Shown in pieces: positions 21,505 through 30,798 of a stretch of 64,000 nucleotides of DNA. This DNA comes from Variovorax sp. TBS-050B (GTDB lineage Bacteria > Pseudomonadota > Gammaproteobacteria > Burkholderiales > Burkholderiaceae_C). The position numbers were made by a program, and so were the translations under genes. The DNA is taken from the NCBI RefSeq assembly GCF_029893635.1, contig NZ_JARXYR010000002.1, forward strand, positions 4,439,001 to 4,503,000, given 5' to 3'. Under the pieces are notes generated by a model, which was given only the letters and a program-made list of their open reading frames with translations, made no database searches and had not been told where the DNA came from. The stretch's first letter is position 1; each line of letters starts with the position of its first letter.

Positions 21505-22368
21505 TCATGAGGTTTTTCCGGGAGAAACAGCGTGGGGATCGGTCTCGTCGGACGACGGGACTTCGGATTCGAGCTCGGCGGAAGAATCCGCCGCGGCCAT
21601 CGGCAGCGCGTCGTCGGCCGCGCCCGCGGCGTCTTCGGCGAACTGGGCAGCGGCGGCCTCCATGGCGATCGCCTCGGCCTCGGGGGCTTCGGCGTCGGGG
21701 ACTTCGGCGGTTTCGGCGCCAGGTGCCGCGGCTGCTTCGAACTCGGGCTGCGTCATGGCGGTGGCGTCGGCGTCGCCCTCGCCCGGCACATCGATCGGCA
21801 GGCCGGGCTGGCTGGCCGAGGCCTGGTCGAGCGCATCGACCAGGGCCGCCTGCTGGGCCGGCGTCTCGATCAGCGGCAGCTGGTCGAGCGACGCAAGGCC
21901 GAGGTCGTCGAGGAACTGGCGCGTGGTGGCGTAGAGCGCCGGCCGGCCCACCGTCTCGCGGTGGCCGATCACCTCGACCCAGCCGCGGTCCTCGAGCTGC
22001 TTGAGGATCAGCGAATTGATGGTGACGCCGCGGATGTCTTCCATGTCGCCGCGCGTGACCGGCTGGCGGTAGGCAATGATGGCCAGCGTCTCGAGCGCGG
22101 CGCGCGTGTAGCGCGGCGGCTTCTCGGGATGCAGGCGGTCTAGGTGGTCGCGCATCTCGGGCCGGCTCTGGAAGCGCCAGCCGCTGCCCACGCTCACCAG
22201 CTCCAGGCCGCGCTGCGCCCAGTCTTCCTGCAACTCGAGCAGCAACCCCTTGATGGTGTCCGCGCCCAGCTCGTCGTCGAACAGTACGCGCATGTCGCGC
22301 ACCGGCAACGGCTGGCTCGAACAGATCAAGGCGGTTTCGAGAATGCGCTTGGCATCCGCCGTATTCAT
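21505..22368 (-). CDS. scpB: ScpB, chromosome segregation and condensation protein
   Basis: ScpB pairs with ScpA and SMC in the bacterial condensin. The product begins [20 protein letters not shown] and has two winged-helix domains, with typical strings [24 protein letters not shown] and [25 protein letters not shown]. At 287 residues it is longer than usual because of an acidic Ala/Glu-rich C-terminal tail after about residue 190. The open frame runs upstream to 23655, but that part is only the antisense-frame shadow of rluD. Its TGA stop is in the same frame as rluB. Confidence 0.92.
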   Translation of the reverse strand: MNTADAKRILETALICSSQPLPVRDMRVLFDDELGADTIKGLLLELQEDWAQRGLELVSVGSGWRFQSRPEMRDHLDRLHPEKPPRYTRAALETLAIIAYRQPVTRGDMEDIRGVTINSLILKQLEDRGWVEVIGHRETVGRPALYATTRQFLDDLGLASLDQLPLIETPAQQAALVDALDQASASQPGLPIDVPGEGDADATAMTQPEFEAAAAPGAETAEVPDAEAPEAEAIAMEAAAAQFAEDAAGAADDALPMAAADSSAELESEVPSSDETDPHAVSPGKTS

Positions 22369-22496
22369 GTTTGCGTTATCCGGGAAAAGGCGTCTGGTGG
22401 ACGCTGGCTCACAAGGATGAAAGGAGTAGGCGTTGCCGGCACGCGGCGGGTGCAACGCAAGGCCGGCATCGGGTGGCCGGCGCGGCCCTCGGGCCG

Positions 22497-23522
22497 TCAG
22501 GCGCGATTGTAATCCAGCCCCCAGGCCTGCAGCGCATGCGCGAGGTCGGCCGGGGGCGCGGCGCGGAACTCGAGCGGCTCTTGCGTCATGGGGTGTACGA
22601 AGGCAAGCCTGAAGGCATGCAGCGCCTGCCGCGCCAGCCCCGCGGCGTTGGCGCCGCCGTAGAGCGCATCGGCCACCAGCGGATGGCCGATCGAGGCCAT
22701 GTGCACGCGGATCTGATGGGTGCGGCCGGTCTCGAGCGTGCATCGCACGGCACAGCCCTCGGTGTTGCTCGACAGGCATTCGATGAAGGTGCGCGCCGTC
22801 TTGCCCGCGTGCCGCTCCAGGTCGACCACGGCCATGCGCAGCCGGTTGCGCGGATCGCGGCCGATGGGCGCGTCGACCTGGCGCGAGGCGGCGCCGGTCC
22901 AGGGCTTGTGCGCCAGCGCGAGGTACTGGCGCTTCACCTCGCGCGCGGCGATCAGCGCCACCAGCGCGTCCATCGCGGCGCGCGTGCGCGCGACGATCAT
23001 CAGGCCGCTGGTATCGCGGTCGAGGCGGTGCACGATGCCCGCGCGCGGCAGCAGCATCGCCTTGGGGTCGAGCGCCAGGAGCCCATTGAGCAGCGTGCCG
23101 CTCCAGTGGCCCGGCGCGGGATGCACCACCAGGCCGGCCGGCTTGTCGATGATGCGCAGGTGCTCGTCCTCGTGCAGCGTGACGATGTCCATCGCCTCGG
23201 GGCGGAAGGCCTGGCTCTGGGGCGTGGGCCGCAGCTCGATGCGGCCCGACTGGCCGGCGCGCACGGTGGTCGAGGCCTTCTGCAGCACCCGCCCCTGCAT
23301 CTCCACGGCGCCGGCCTCGATCAGCTGTTGCAGATAGTTGCGTGAGAATTCGGGCACCAGCGCAGCCAGCGCGCGGTCCAGCCGCTGGCCGTGCTCGGCC
23401 TGCCCCACCGTGAACGGCCGCAGTTCGCTGGCTTCGACCGGGTCCGCGCCCTCTTCCGCCTCGGCGGCGTCCAGGGGGAGGTCGGAGGGGTCGGTCGATA
23501 TAATTGAGGGCAACTGTTTCAC
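22497..23522 (-). CDS. rluD: RluD-family 23S rRNA pseudouridine synthase (U1911/1915/1917)
   Basis: A 341-residue protein with an N-terminal S4 domain ([25 protein letters not shown]) and a RluA-family catalytic core with [15 protein letters not shown], whose second Asp is the catalytic residue. The C-terminal [20 protein letters not shown] is also diagnostic. RluD modifies helix 69 of 23S rRNA. The first 45 residues are acidic. It diverges from bamD with 14 bases between start codons, the conserved rluD/bamD arrangement. Confidence 0.94.
   Translation of the reverse strand: MKQLPSIISTDPSDLPLDAAEAEEGADPVEASELRPFTVGQAEHGQRLDRALAALVPEFSRNYLQQLIEAGAVEMQGRVLQKASTTVRAGQSGRIELRPTPQSQAFRPEAMDIVTLHEDEHLRIIDKPAGLVVHPAPGHWSGTLLNGLLALDPKAMLLPRAGIVHRLDRDTSGLMIVARTRAAMDALVALIAAREVKRQYLALAHKPWTGAASRQVDAPIGRDPRNRLRMAVVDLERHAGKTARTFIECLSSNTEGCAVRCTLETGRTHQIRVHMASIGHPLVADALYGGANAAGLARQALHAFRLAFVHPMTQEPLEFRAAPPADLAHALQAWGLDYNRA
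23499..23504 (+). promoter_or_regulatory. Putative -10 element for bamD
   Basis: A perfect TATAAT lies 32 bases before the bamD ATG, inside the first codons of divergent rluD. No good -35 hexamer is seen at 16-18 bases upstream (the region is G-rich), so an extended or activator-assisted promoter would be needed. Confidence 0.45.
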
Positions 23523-23536
23523 GAAAGCCGCATGTG

Positions 23537-24343
23537 ATGTTTCGCGCCAAATTATCGGTCCCCGCCTGGATCGCCCTCAGCGCGGCAGCGCTGCTAGCAG
23601 CCGGCTGCTCCTCCACCAGCGTCGACAAGACCGCGAACTGGAGCCCCAACCGCATCTACTCGGAAGCCAAGGACGAAGCCAATTCCGGCGCCTACGACAA
23701 GGCCGTTCCGCTGTACGAGAAGCTCGAAGGCCGCGCCGCCGGCACGCCGCTCGCGCAGCAGGCCCAGCTCGAGAAAGCCTACGCGCAGTACAAGTCGGGT
23801 GAGAAGGCCACCGCGATCGCGACCATCGACCGCTTCATGAAGCTGCACCCGGCCAGTCCGGCGCTCGATTACGCGCTGTACCTCAAGGGCGTGATCAACT
23901 TCAACGACGACCTCGGCCTGTTCTCGTTCCTCACGCGCCAGGATCTCTCCGAGCGCGATCAGAAGGCGGCCAAGGAATCGTTCGAGTCCTTCAAGGAACT
24001 GGTCACGCGCTTCCCCGAGTCGCGCTATACGCCCGACGCCCGCCAGCGCATGAACTACATCGTGAATTCGCTGGCCCAGTACGAAGTGCACGTGGCGCGC
24101 TACTACTACTCGCGCGGCGCCTACCTCGCGGCCATCAACCGCGCGCAGATCGCCCTCGCCGACTACCGCGAAGTGCCGGCCCTCGAAGAAGCCCTGTACA
24201 TCATCGTGCGCTCCTACGACGCGCTCGGCATGAAGGACCTTCGCGACGACGCCCAGCGCGTGCTGACCACCAACTACCCGCAGAGCCAGTATCTGGCGAA
24301 CGGCTTCAAGGGCAAGGACGATCCCTGGTGGAAGGTCTGGTGA
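23537..24343 (+). CDS. bamD: BamD, essential outer-membrane assembly lipoprotein
   Basis: A 268-residue lipoprotein starting [14 protein letters not shown], with lipobox LLAAGC. The mature domain is built of TPR repeats: [62 protein letters not shown] and [19 protein letters not shown]. BamD scaffolds the BAM complex with BamA. I chose the ATG at 23537 rather than 23504 because it gives a clean signal peptide. A strong terminator follows. Confidence 0.96.
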   Translation: MFRAKLSVPAWIALSAAALLAAGCSSTSVDKTANWSPNRIYSEAKDEANSGAYDKAVPLYEKLEGRAAGTPLAQQAQLEKAYAQYKSGEKATAIATIDRFMKLHPASPALDYALYLKGVINFNDDLGLFSFLTRQDLSERDQKAAKESFESFKELVTRFPESRYTPDARQRMNYIVNSLAQYEVHVARYYYSRGAYLAAINRAQIALADYREVPALEEALYIIVRSYDALGMKDLRDDAQRVLTTNYPQSQYLANGFKGKDDPWWKVW

Positions 24344-24368
24344 AACGGTCCGGCATCCGCGCAAGCAC

Positions 24369-24392
24369 AAGGCCCTTCGGGGCCTTTTTCTT
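24369..24392 (+). terminator. Rho-independent terminator of bamD
   Basis: A GGCCC-TTCG-GGGCC hairpin with a stable TTCG tetraloop, preceded by AA and followed by TTTTTC. It lies 25 bases after the bamD stop and separates it from the convergent helicase gene. Confidence 0.9.
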
Positions 24393-24400
24393 TGCCGGAC

Positions 24401-26479
24401 TCAGGCCGGGAGCGATCGCCTGAGTTCGTCGATGGCGGCCTCGAAGTCCGCCTCGCTGTCGAGCCGCCGCATCGGCGGCAGGGCCGCCACGAGCCGCCGC
24501 CCGTAGCCCATCGCCACCAGGCGGGTATCGCAGATCGCGAGCACGCCGCAGTCGGTCTCGCGCCGGATCAACCGCCCCGCGCCCTGCTTCAGCGCCACGG
24601 CGGCCTCGGGCAGGGAATAGTCGTTGAACGCGCTGCGGCCCTGCGCTTCGAGGCGCTGCGAACGTGCCTCGACCAGCGGGTCGTTGGGCGGCGGGAACGG
24701 CAGCTTGTCGATCACCACCAGCTGCAGCGCATCGCCGGGCGCATCGAAGCCTTCCCAGAACGACGCCGAGGCCACCAGCACGCAGCCGGCGCGCCCTGCG
24801 TCGGCGCCTTCGCGAAAGCGGTCCATGAGCACGCGCTTGGGCAGTTCGCCCTGCACCAGCACTTCGGGCCGCGGATGCGGATCGAGCCGCTCGAACTGCT
24901 GCCTGATCTCGTCGCCGATCGCGCGCAGCGCGCGCAGCGTGGTCGTGAGCACCAGCGTGCGGCCGTTGAGCGCGACCGCGCCGCGCGCCGCCAGCTGGGC
25001 GACGCGCGGGCTGTGCGCGGCATCGTTGGGCTTGGGAAAGGCGCGCGGCACGTAGAGACCCGCCTGCGCCGCATAGTCGAAGGGGCTGCGCACCCGCAGC
25101 ACCGCGGCATCGTGCAGGCCGCAGGGTTCGGTGAACCAGCGCAGCGTGGGTTCGTCGCCGAGCGTGGCGGACGTGAAGACCCAGGCACGGCGGCTTTGCT
25201 GCGGCGTGGGGCGGCCGGCCTCCCGGTCATGGTGGTCCTCATCGCCTTCGTCATCGGTACCGCCCTCGCCGCGCTCGATCTTGAGCACGCGCGTGCGCAT
25301 CGCCTCGGCGATGTCGAGCGGCGACTCGACGAGACGCAGTTGCGTGCCCACGTCGACCCAGCGCACCGAATCGACTTCGCACGGCAGCGCGAAGCGCGCC
25401 GTCCGCCGGGCCAGCTGCTGCGCCCGGTCGTGCAGCCGCACGAAGTCGGGCGAGATCTCGCTGACGGTGTCGAGCCCTTCCGCCGCCATTTCGAAGGCAT
25501 GCTGCAGCGCCTCGAGCGCACCCTGCCAGAGCGCCGGATCGATCCCTTCGGGCGCCGCTCCGAGCCAGCGCAGCTTGGTGCCGGGCCACTGCTTGCCGAC
25601 CGCAAGGCGCAGTTCGCGCGCGCCGCGCTCGACCGCGGCGACCAGTTGCTGCCAGTCGACCAGCCCGCGCGCATGCTGCAGGCCGGCACCGAGCATGTCG
25701 CGCGCGAAATCGAGCGCCTGGCCGCTGCCGAGCTGCGCGCCGAGGAACTGCACGCCGGTCTCGTTGAGCTGGTGCGCCTCGTCGAACACGACGACGCTCA
25801 CGCTGGGCAGCAGCTCCGCCATGCCGGTCTCGCGCACCGCCAGGTCGGCGAAGAACAGGTGGTGGTTGATGACCACCACGTCGGCCGCGAGCGCCTCGCG
25901 CCGGGCCAGGTTCACATGGCAGGGCTTGAACTGCGGGCATTGCGCGCCGAGGCAGTTCTCGCGCGTCGAAGTGATCAGCGGAATGAGCGGCGAGCGCTCG
26001 TCGAGCCCCGGCAGCTCGGCGAGGTCGCCGGTGCGGGTGGCCTTGGACCACTGCTCGATCTTGGCCAGGGTGCGCAGGCTGCCGCGCTCGGGCAGCGACG
26101 CGTCGTGGCGCGCCATGTCGAGCCGGTGCAGGCAGAGGTAGCTCGCGCGGCCCTTTAGCAGCGCCGTGCGCACGGGCAGCTCGAGCGCCTCCACCAGGCG
26201 CGGCAGGTCGCGGCCGAAGAGCTGGTCCTGCAGCGTCTTGGTGGCGGTCGAGAGCAGCACGCGCTCGCCGCTCAGCAAGGCCGGGACCAGGTACGAGAAG
26301 GTCTTGCCGACGCCGGTGCCGGCCTCGACCACCAGCATGCCGCCCTCTTCGATGGTGCGGGCCACGGCCAGCGCCATCTCGGTCTGCCCCGAGCGCTCGC
26401 GGAACTGCTCGGCGGCGCGCGAGAGCACGCCGCCCGGCGCGAAGGCCTCGCGCACCTTGTCTTCGAGGATCTCGCTCAC
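24401..26479 (-). CDS. dinG: DinG/YoaA-type ATP-dependent DNA helicase (XPD-like, Fe-S)
   Basis: A 692-residue superfamily 2 helicase. Walker A AGTGVGKT is at residues 53-60 and the DEAH box at 233-236. Four cysteines at 116, 176, 181 and 187 are placed as in the 4Fe-4S cluster of XPD/DinG helicases. C-terminal motifs include VLVASASFWEGFDAPGD and QGAGRLIRRETD. It unwinds 5'-tailed DNA and R-loops in repair. Whether it is closer to DinG or YoaA is not settled. Its ATG overlaps the upstream DUF465 stop (ATGA). Confidence 0.9.
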   Translation of the reverse strand: MSEILEDKVREAFAPGGVLSRAAEQFRERSGQTEMALAVARTIEEGGMLVVEAGTGVGKTFSYLVPALLSGERVLLSTATKTLQDQLFGRDLPRLVEALELPVRTALLKGRASYLCLHRLDMARHDASLPERGSLRTLAKIEQWSKATRTGDLAELPGLDERSPLIPLITSTRENCLGAQCPQFKPCHVNLARREALAADVVVINHHLFFADLAVRETGMAELLPSVSVVVFDEAHQLNETGVQFLGAQLGSGQALDFARDMLGAGLQHARGLVDWQQLVAAVERGARELRLAVGKQWPGTKLRWLGAAPEGIDPALWQGALEALQHAFEMAAEGLDTVSEISPDFVRLHDRAQQLARRTARFALPCEVDSVRWVDVGTQLRLVESPLDIAEAMRTRVLKIERGEGGTDDEGDEDHHDREAGRPTPQQSRRAWVFTSATLGDEPTLRWFTEPCGLHDAAVLRVRSPFDYAAQAGLYVPRAFPKPNDAAHSPRVAQLAARGAVALNGRTLVLTTTLRALRAIGDEIRQQFERLDPHPRPEVLVQGELPKRVLMDRFREGADAGRAGCVLVASASFWEGFDAPGDALQLVVIDKLPFPPPNDPLVEARSQRLEAQGRSAFNDYSLPEAAVALKQGAGRLIRRETDCGVLAICDTRLVAMGYGRRLVAALPPMRRLDSEADFEAAIDELRRSLPA

Positions 26480-26717
26480 GCAGGCTCTCTCGGATCGAGC
26501 AGGTTCTCGAGCCGCGTGATCTGGTCGCGCAATGCCAGCCGCCGCTTCTTCAGGCGCCGCAGCAGGAGCTCGTCCTGCGGCGAAGACTCGGTCATGCGAT
26601 CGATGGAGGCATCGAGGTCGGCGTGTTCGATGCGCAGCTCGATCAGTTGGCGGGAAAGGGAGTGGAGATTGGCGTCCAACGGCGGGCGCTGCGCACGTCT
26701 TCCGCGCGCAGCTTCAT
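26476..26717 (-). CDS. DUF465 (YdcH-type) small coiled-coil protein, 5' frame uncertain
   Basis: The secure part, from LDANLHSLSRQLIELRIEHA to the end, is a DUF465/YdcH helical hairpin with the basic centre LRRLKKRRLALRDQI. Its function is unknown. No clean start exists in this frame: candidates are a TTG at 26679, a GTG at 26751 and an ATG at 26832 inside the PP2C gene. An ATG at 26717 opens another frame (MKLRAEDVRSAR) and would join the DUF465 frame if one C were restored in the run near 26681, giving an 80-residue protein of normal family size. I give that span. It overlaps the helicase gene by ATGA. Confidence 0.65.
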
Positions 26718-26788
26718 GTTCACTCGATAATACGTCCTGCAACGATTCCACGAGAAGACGAACCGCGCGCCCCCGGCGCGCCGCGCCC

Positions 26789-27556
26789 ATGCCCCAAGGC
26801 TTTCGACTCGCCGCCGCCACCGGCCTCCACAAGGGGGACCGCCCCTACCAGCAGGACCAGGTCCTGATGATGAGCCATCCGCGCGTGCCCGGCTGCATGC
26901 TGGGCGTGATCGCCGACGGCATGGGTGGGCGCAGCGGCGGACGCAAGGCCTCCGACCAGGTGCTGATGACGGCGCGCCAGCTCTTCACGCGCTACCACCC
27001 CGAGCGCGACAGCGCCGCCGCAGTGCTGCGGCAGCTGCTGGAAGACGCGCACACGGTCATCAAGCTCACGGCGCTGTCGAGCGAGCAGGAGCCGCACAGC
27101 ACGCTCGCGGCCTTCCTGATGAATCCGCGCGGCGACTGCGCATGGATCCACGCCGGCGATTCGCGCATCTACCACTTTCAGAACGGCCGGCTCGTCACGC
27201 GCACGCGCGACCATTCGTACGTGCAGGTGCTGGTCGACCGCGGCGAGATCACCGAATCGCAGGCGAACGTGCATCCCAAGGGCAACATCCTGCTCGGGTG
27301 CCTCGGCATGACCACGACGCCGCCGCCGGTCGACCCCCACTACATCCCGGCGATGCAGCCCGGCGATCTGCTGATGGCCTGCAGCGACGGCCTCTGGCAC
27401 TACTTCAGCCACGAGGAACTGGCGAGCGTGCTCCACGCCGAGGCGCCGCGCGATGCGGTGGAGATCCTGGTGGGCGAGGCACGTCGGCGCGCCCGCGGCA
27501 CCGGCGACAACATCTCGATCGCGGTGCTGAAGGTCGAGACGCTGCCGGAAGCCTGA
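26789..27556 (+). CDS. PP2C-family Ser/Thr protein phosphatase
   Basis: A 255-residue metal-dependent phosphatase (PPM/PP2C). Metal-ligand motifs are visible in order: KGDRPYQQDQ near the N-terminus, ADGMGGRSGG near 47-56, HAGDSRIYHF near 121-130, SDGLWHYFS near 196-204 and GTGDNISIAV near the end. It is a single domain with no membrane helix. No Ser/Thr kinase or FHA gene is nearby. It diverges from the DUF465-helicase pair, with a GATAAT hexamer at 26726-26731 in the gap as a possible -10. Its target is unknown. Confidence 0.88.
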   Translation: MPQGFRLAAATGLHKGDRPYQQDQVLMMSHPRVPGCMLGVIADGMGGRSGGRKASDQVLMTARQLFTRYHPERDSAAAVLRQLLEDAHTVIKLTALSSEQEPHSTLAAFLMNPRGDCAWIHAGDSRIYHFQNGRLVTRTRDHSYVQVLVDRGEITESQANVHPKGNILLGCLGMTTTPPPVDPHYIPAMQPGDLLMACSDGLWHYFSHEELASVLHAEAPRDAVEILVGEARRRARGTGDNISIAVLKVETLPEA

Positions 27557-27577
27557 GCGCCAGCGGCCGGGACGGGT

Positions 27578-28243
27578 TCAGCGGACCGGCGCCGAGGCCG
27601 GCGGTGCGGGCGGCAGCGGCGCGCCGCGCGGCTTGGTGCGCTCGGCGTTCTGCCGCTCGCGGTCGGCCCGGTGCTCGGCTGCGCGGCGCTGCTTGGCTTC
27701 GAAGCGCTCGACCGCCGCCGGCGCCGCGGCGCGCTCGCGGGCGGCCTTGGCCTGCTCCTCGGCCTGCGCCTTCTGCTTGGCCTCGAACTGACGGCGGCGC
27801 TCCTCGGCCTCGGCCGCGGTGGCGGCACGGCTCGCGGCATGGTCGGCGGCGCGCTGCTCGCGGTCGCGCTGGGCCTTGCGCGCCTCTTCCTGCTGCTGGG
27901 GCGTGTCCTGGGTCCGCGGCGTGACCGCCTTGCGGTCGAGCTTCTCGAGCTCGGCCGCGCCGCGCCGCTGGCGCTCGATGTCGTTGATCGCCGCTTCCTG
28001 CCGCTTGATGTGGTCGGTTTCGCTGCGGCGGCGCTTGCGGCTGTCGCGCAGGCAGTCCTCGACGGCGAACTTCTGGTAGCAGGCGGCGCGCTCCTTCTCG
28101 AAGCGCGCCTCGATCGCCGCACGCTCGGCGGACAGCCGGCTGCGTTCGGTTTCGAAGTCCGCGCTGCCCGCGGCCGCATTGGACTGCGCCCACAGGGGCA
28201 GGCTGCCCAGTGCGATTAGCGCGGCGAGAACGGTTTTTTTCAT
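27578..28243 (-). CDS. Exported coiled-coil protein of unknown function
   Basis: A 221-residue protein with a signal peptide (MKKTVLAALIALGSLPLWAQ, cleavage after WAQ). The mature part is almost wholly charged helix rich in Arg, Glu, Ala and Gln, e.g. QQEEARKAQRDREQRAADHA, and ends in a Pro-rich tail (APLPPAPPASAPVR). Two cysteines (about residues 55 and 64, RAACYQKF / EDCLRD) could form a disulfide. Its ATG overlaps the zapE stop (ATGA), so it is the last gene of the sucA-sucB-lpd-zapE run. No family recognised. Confidence 0.75.
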   Translation of the reverse strand: MKKTVLAALIALGSLPLWAQSNAAAGSADFETERSRLSAERAAIEARFEKERAACYQKFAVEDCLRDSRKRRRSETDHIKRQEAAINDIERQRRGAAELEKLDRKAVTPRTQDTPQQQEEARKAQRDREQRAADHAASRAATAAEAEERRRQFEAKQKAQAEEQAKAARERAAAPAAVERFEAKQRRAAEHRADRERQNAERTKPRGAPLPPAPPASAPVR

Positions 28244-29340
28244 GTCAGTCGGGTGTCGACGATGCGGCGCTCCAGGGAGAGGAACTCGCTCGATTGCATT
28301 TCGGTGAGCCGGGAGACCGTGCGCGGAAACTCGTGCGCCAGCGGACCCTCGGTGTACAACGCCTCCGGCGCGACCTCGGCCGACATGATGAGCTTGCAGC
28401 GGCGGTCGTACAAGACGTCGACCAGCCAGGTGAAGCGCCGCGCCTCGGACGCCATGCGCACCGGCATGTGCGGCACGTCGGACAGTAGCACGGTGTGGAA
28501 CTGGCTCGCGATCTCCAGATAGTCGTTCTGCGAGCGCGGACCGCCGCAGAGCGTCTTGAAATCGAACCAGACCACGCCACCGGCCTTGCGGCGGGCGCGG
28601 ATCTCGCGCTGCTCGATGTGCAGGATCGGGCTCTCGTCCGCCGTCTCGGCCAGCTTCTCGAAGGCCTTGCGCATCTCCTTCTCGGCCGCCGCATCGTTCG
28701 GCGTGAGGTACATGCGCAACTGCTCGAGCGTGCGGCGCCGGTAGTCGGTGCCGTTGTCCACGCTGAGCACTTCGAGCTTCTCGTTGAGCAGCGCGATCGC
28801 CGGCAGGATGCGGTCGCGGTGCAGCCCGCCGGGGTAGAGATCGTCGGGCTTGAAATTGGAGGTGGTGACGAAGCCCACCCCGTTGTCGAACAGCGACACC
28901 AGCAGCCGATGCAGGATCATCGCGTCGGTGATGTCGGCGACGTGGAACTCGTCGAAGCAGATCAGCTTGTAGCGCTTGGAGATCCGCAGCCCCAGCTCGT
29001 CGAGCGGGTTGACCGTGCCCTGCAGATCGCGCAGTTCGCGGTGCACCTCGCGCATGAACTCATGGAAGTGCAGCCGCGTCTTGCGCCGCAGCGGCACGGC
29101 GTTGAAGAAGAGATCCATCAGGAAGCTCTTCCCGCGCCCCACGCCGCCGTACATGTACACGCCGCGCGGGAGCTCCGGCCGGTTGATGAGCTTCTTCAGC
29201 GCATTCGACCGCTGCGCCTTGTAGGTCGCCCACTCGTTCGCGCAGCGATCCAGCGCCTCGACGGCGCGCAGTTGCGCTGGATCGCTCTTGAACCCGCGCG
29301 CGGCGAGTTCGCTCTCGTAGGCCTCTTTGACGCTGGTCAA
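28240..29340 (-). CDS. zapE: ZapE (AFG1-like) ATPase, cell-division factor
   Basis: A 366-residue P-loop ATPase. The Walker A motif GGVGRGKS is at residues 65-72; the Walker B region reads ICFDEFHVADITDAMIL, and VTTSNFKPDDLYPGGLHRDRILP is highly typical. In E. coli ZapE binds FtsZ and is needed under oxygen limitation or high temperature; mitochondrial AFG1/LACE1 is the homologue. It follows lpd of the 2-oxoglutarate dehydrogenase operon by 12 bases. Confidence 0.93.
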   Translation of the reverse strand: MTSVKEAYESELAARGFKSDPAQLRAVEALDRCANEWATYKAQRSNALKKLINRPELPRGVYMYGGVGRGKSFLMDLFFNAVPLRRKTRLHFHEFMREVHRELRDLQGTVNPLDELGLRISKRYKLICFDEFHVADITDAMILHRLLVSLFDNGVGFVTTSNFKPDDLYPGGLHRDRILPAIALLNEKLEVLSVDNGTDYRRRTLEQLRMYLTPNDAAAEKEMRKAFEKLAETADESPILHIEQREIRARRKAGGVVWFDFKTLCGGPRSQNDYLEIASQFHTVLLSDVPHMPVRMASEARRFTWLVDVLYDRRCKLIMSAEVAPEALYTEGPLAHEFPRTVSRLTEMQSSEFLSLERRIVDTRLT

Positions 29341-29352
29341 CGGATCAGCGCG

Positions 29353-30783
29353 TCAGAAGTTGAGCGTCCGCTTGTCCACCGCGAGGGCGGCTTCCTTCGT
29401 GGCTTCCGACAGCGACGGGTGCGCATGGCAGATGCGCGCGATGTCCTCGGCGCTGGCCTTGAACTCCATCGCGACGACGGCTTCGGAGATCAGTTCGCTC
29501 GCCTGCGGTCCCACGATGTGCACGCCGAGGATCTCGTCCGTGGCCGCATCGGCCAGGAACTTGACCATGCCGGTCGTGTCGCCCAGCGCGCGTGCGCGGC
29601 CGTTGGCGAGGAACGGGAAGGTGCCGGCCTTGTAAGCGCGGCCCGCGGCCTTGAGCTGCTGCTCGGTCTGGCCGACCCACGCGATCTCGGGGCTGGTGTA
29701 GATCACCCACGGGATCGTGTTGAAGTTGACGTGGCCATGCTGGCCGGCGATGCGCTCCGCCACCGCGACGCCCTCTTCCTCGGCCTTGTGCGCGAGCATC
29801 GGGCCGCGCACCACGTCGCCAATGGCCCAGACGTTGGGCAGGTTGGTCTTGCACGCGTCGTCCACCGCGATCGCGCCGCGCTCGTCGAGCTTCAGGCCCA
29901 CCGCTTCGGCGTTCAAGCCGATGGTGTTGGGCACGCGGCCGATCGAGACGATCAGCTTGTCGACCTCGAGCGTCTGCGCCTCGCCCTTGGCGTTGGTCCA
30001 GGCCACGCTCACGCCCTTCTTCGACGACTTGATCTCGCCGACCTTGACGCCGAGTTCGATCTTGAGCTTCTGCTTGTCGAAGGCCTTCTTGGCTTCCTTG
30101 GCAATCTGCTCGTCGACCGCGCCGAGGAAGGTCGGCAGCGCTTCGAGCACCGTGACTTCGGCACCGAGGCGGCGCCACACTGAACCCATCTCGAGGCCGA
30201 TGACGCCCGAGCCGATCAGGCCCAGCTTCTTCGGCACCGCGCCGATGCGCAGCGCGCCGTCGTTCGAGAGGATGTTCTCCTCGTCGAAGGGCGCGCCCGG
30301 CAGCGCGCGGGCGTTGGAGCCCGTGGCCACGATGATGTGCTTGCCGCTGATCGACTCCTCGGCCGCGCCCGCGACCTTGATCTCGTAGCCGGTCTCGTCG
30401 GTCTTCACGAACGAGCCGCGGCCGTGGAAGAACGAGATCTTGTTCTTCTTGAACAGGTACAGGATGCCGTCGTTGTTCTGCTTCACCACCTGGTCCTTGC
30501 GGGCCAGCATCTTGTCGATGTCGAGGCCCAGGCCCTCGACCTTGATGCCGTGGTCGGCGAAGTGGTGGCCGGCCTGCTCGAAGTGCTCCGACGACTGCAG
30601 GAGCGCCTTCGAGGGAATGCAGCCGACGTTGGTGCAGGTGCCGCCCGGTGCCGGGCCGCCCTTGCCGTTCTTCCATTCGTCGATGCAGGCGACGTTGAAG
30701 CCGAGCTGCGCCGCGCGGATCGCGGCGATGTAGCCGCCGGGGCCTCCGCCGATGACGATGACGTCGAATTGTTTGTTGGCCAT
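29353..30783 (-). CDS. lpd: Dihydrolipoyl dehydrogenase (E3) of the 2-oxoglutarate dehydrogenase complex
   Basis: A 476-residue FAD disulfide oxidoreductase. The FAD fold [10 protein letters not shown] is near residue 12, and the redox disulfide is in [13 protein letters not shown] (C50, C55). The NAD fold [20 protein letters not shown] comes next, and the catalytic His is in [14 protein letters not shown]. It regenerates the lipoyl groups of SucB. It lies 15 bases after sucB. A second E3 with a fused lipoyl domain belongs to the pyruvate complex at 40776. Confidence 0.96.
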   Translation of the reverse strand: MANKQFDVIVIGGGPGGYIAAIRAAQLGFNVACIDEWKNGKGGPAPGGTCTNVGCIPSKALLQSSEHFEQAGHHFADHGIKVEGLGLDIDKMLARKDQVVKQNNDGILYLFKKNKISFFHGRGSFVKTDETGYEIKVAGAAEESISGKHIIVATGSNARALPGAPFDEENILSNDGALRIGAVPKKLGLIGSGVIGLEMGSVWRRLGAEVTVLEALPTFLGAVDEQIAKEAKKAFDKQKLKIELGVKVGEIKSSKKGVSVAWTNAKGEAQTLEVDKLIVSIGRVPNTIGLNAEAVGLKLDERGAIAVDDACKTNLPNVWAIGDVVRGPMLAHKAEEEGVAVAERIAGQHGHVNFNTIPWVIYTSPEIAWVGQTEQQLKAAGRAYKAGTFPFLANGRARALGDTTGMVKFLADAATDEILGVHIVGPQASELISEAVVAMEFKASAEDIARICHAHPSLSEATKEAALAVDKRTLNF

Positions 30784-30798
30784 CTGTTTCGTCTCCGA

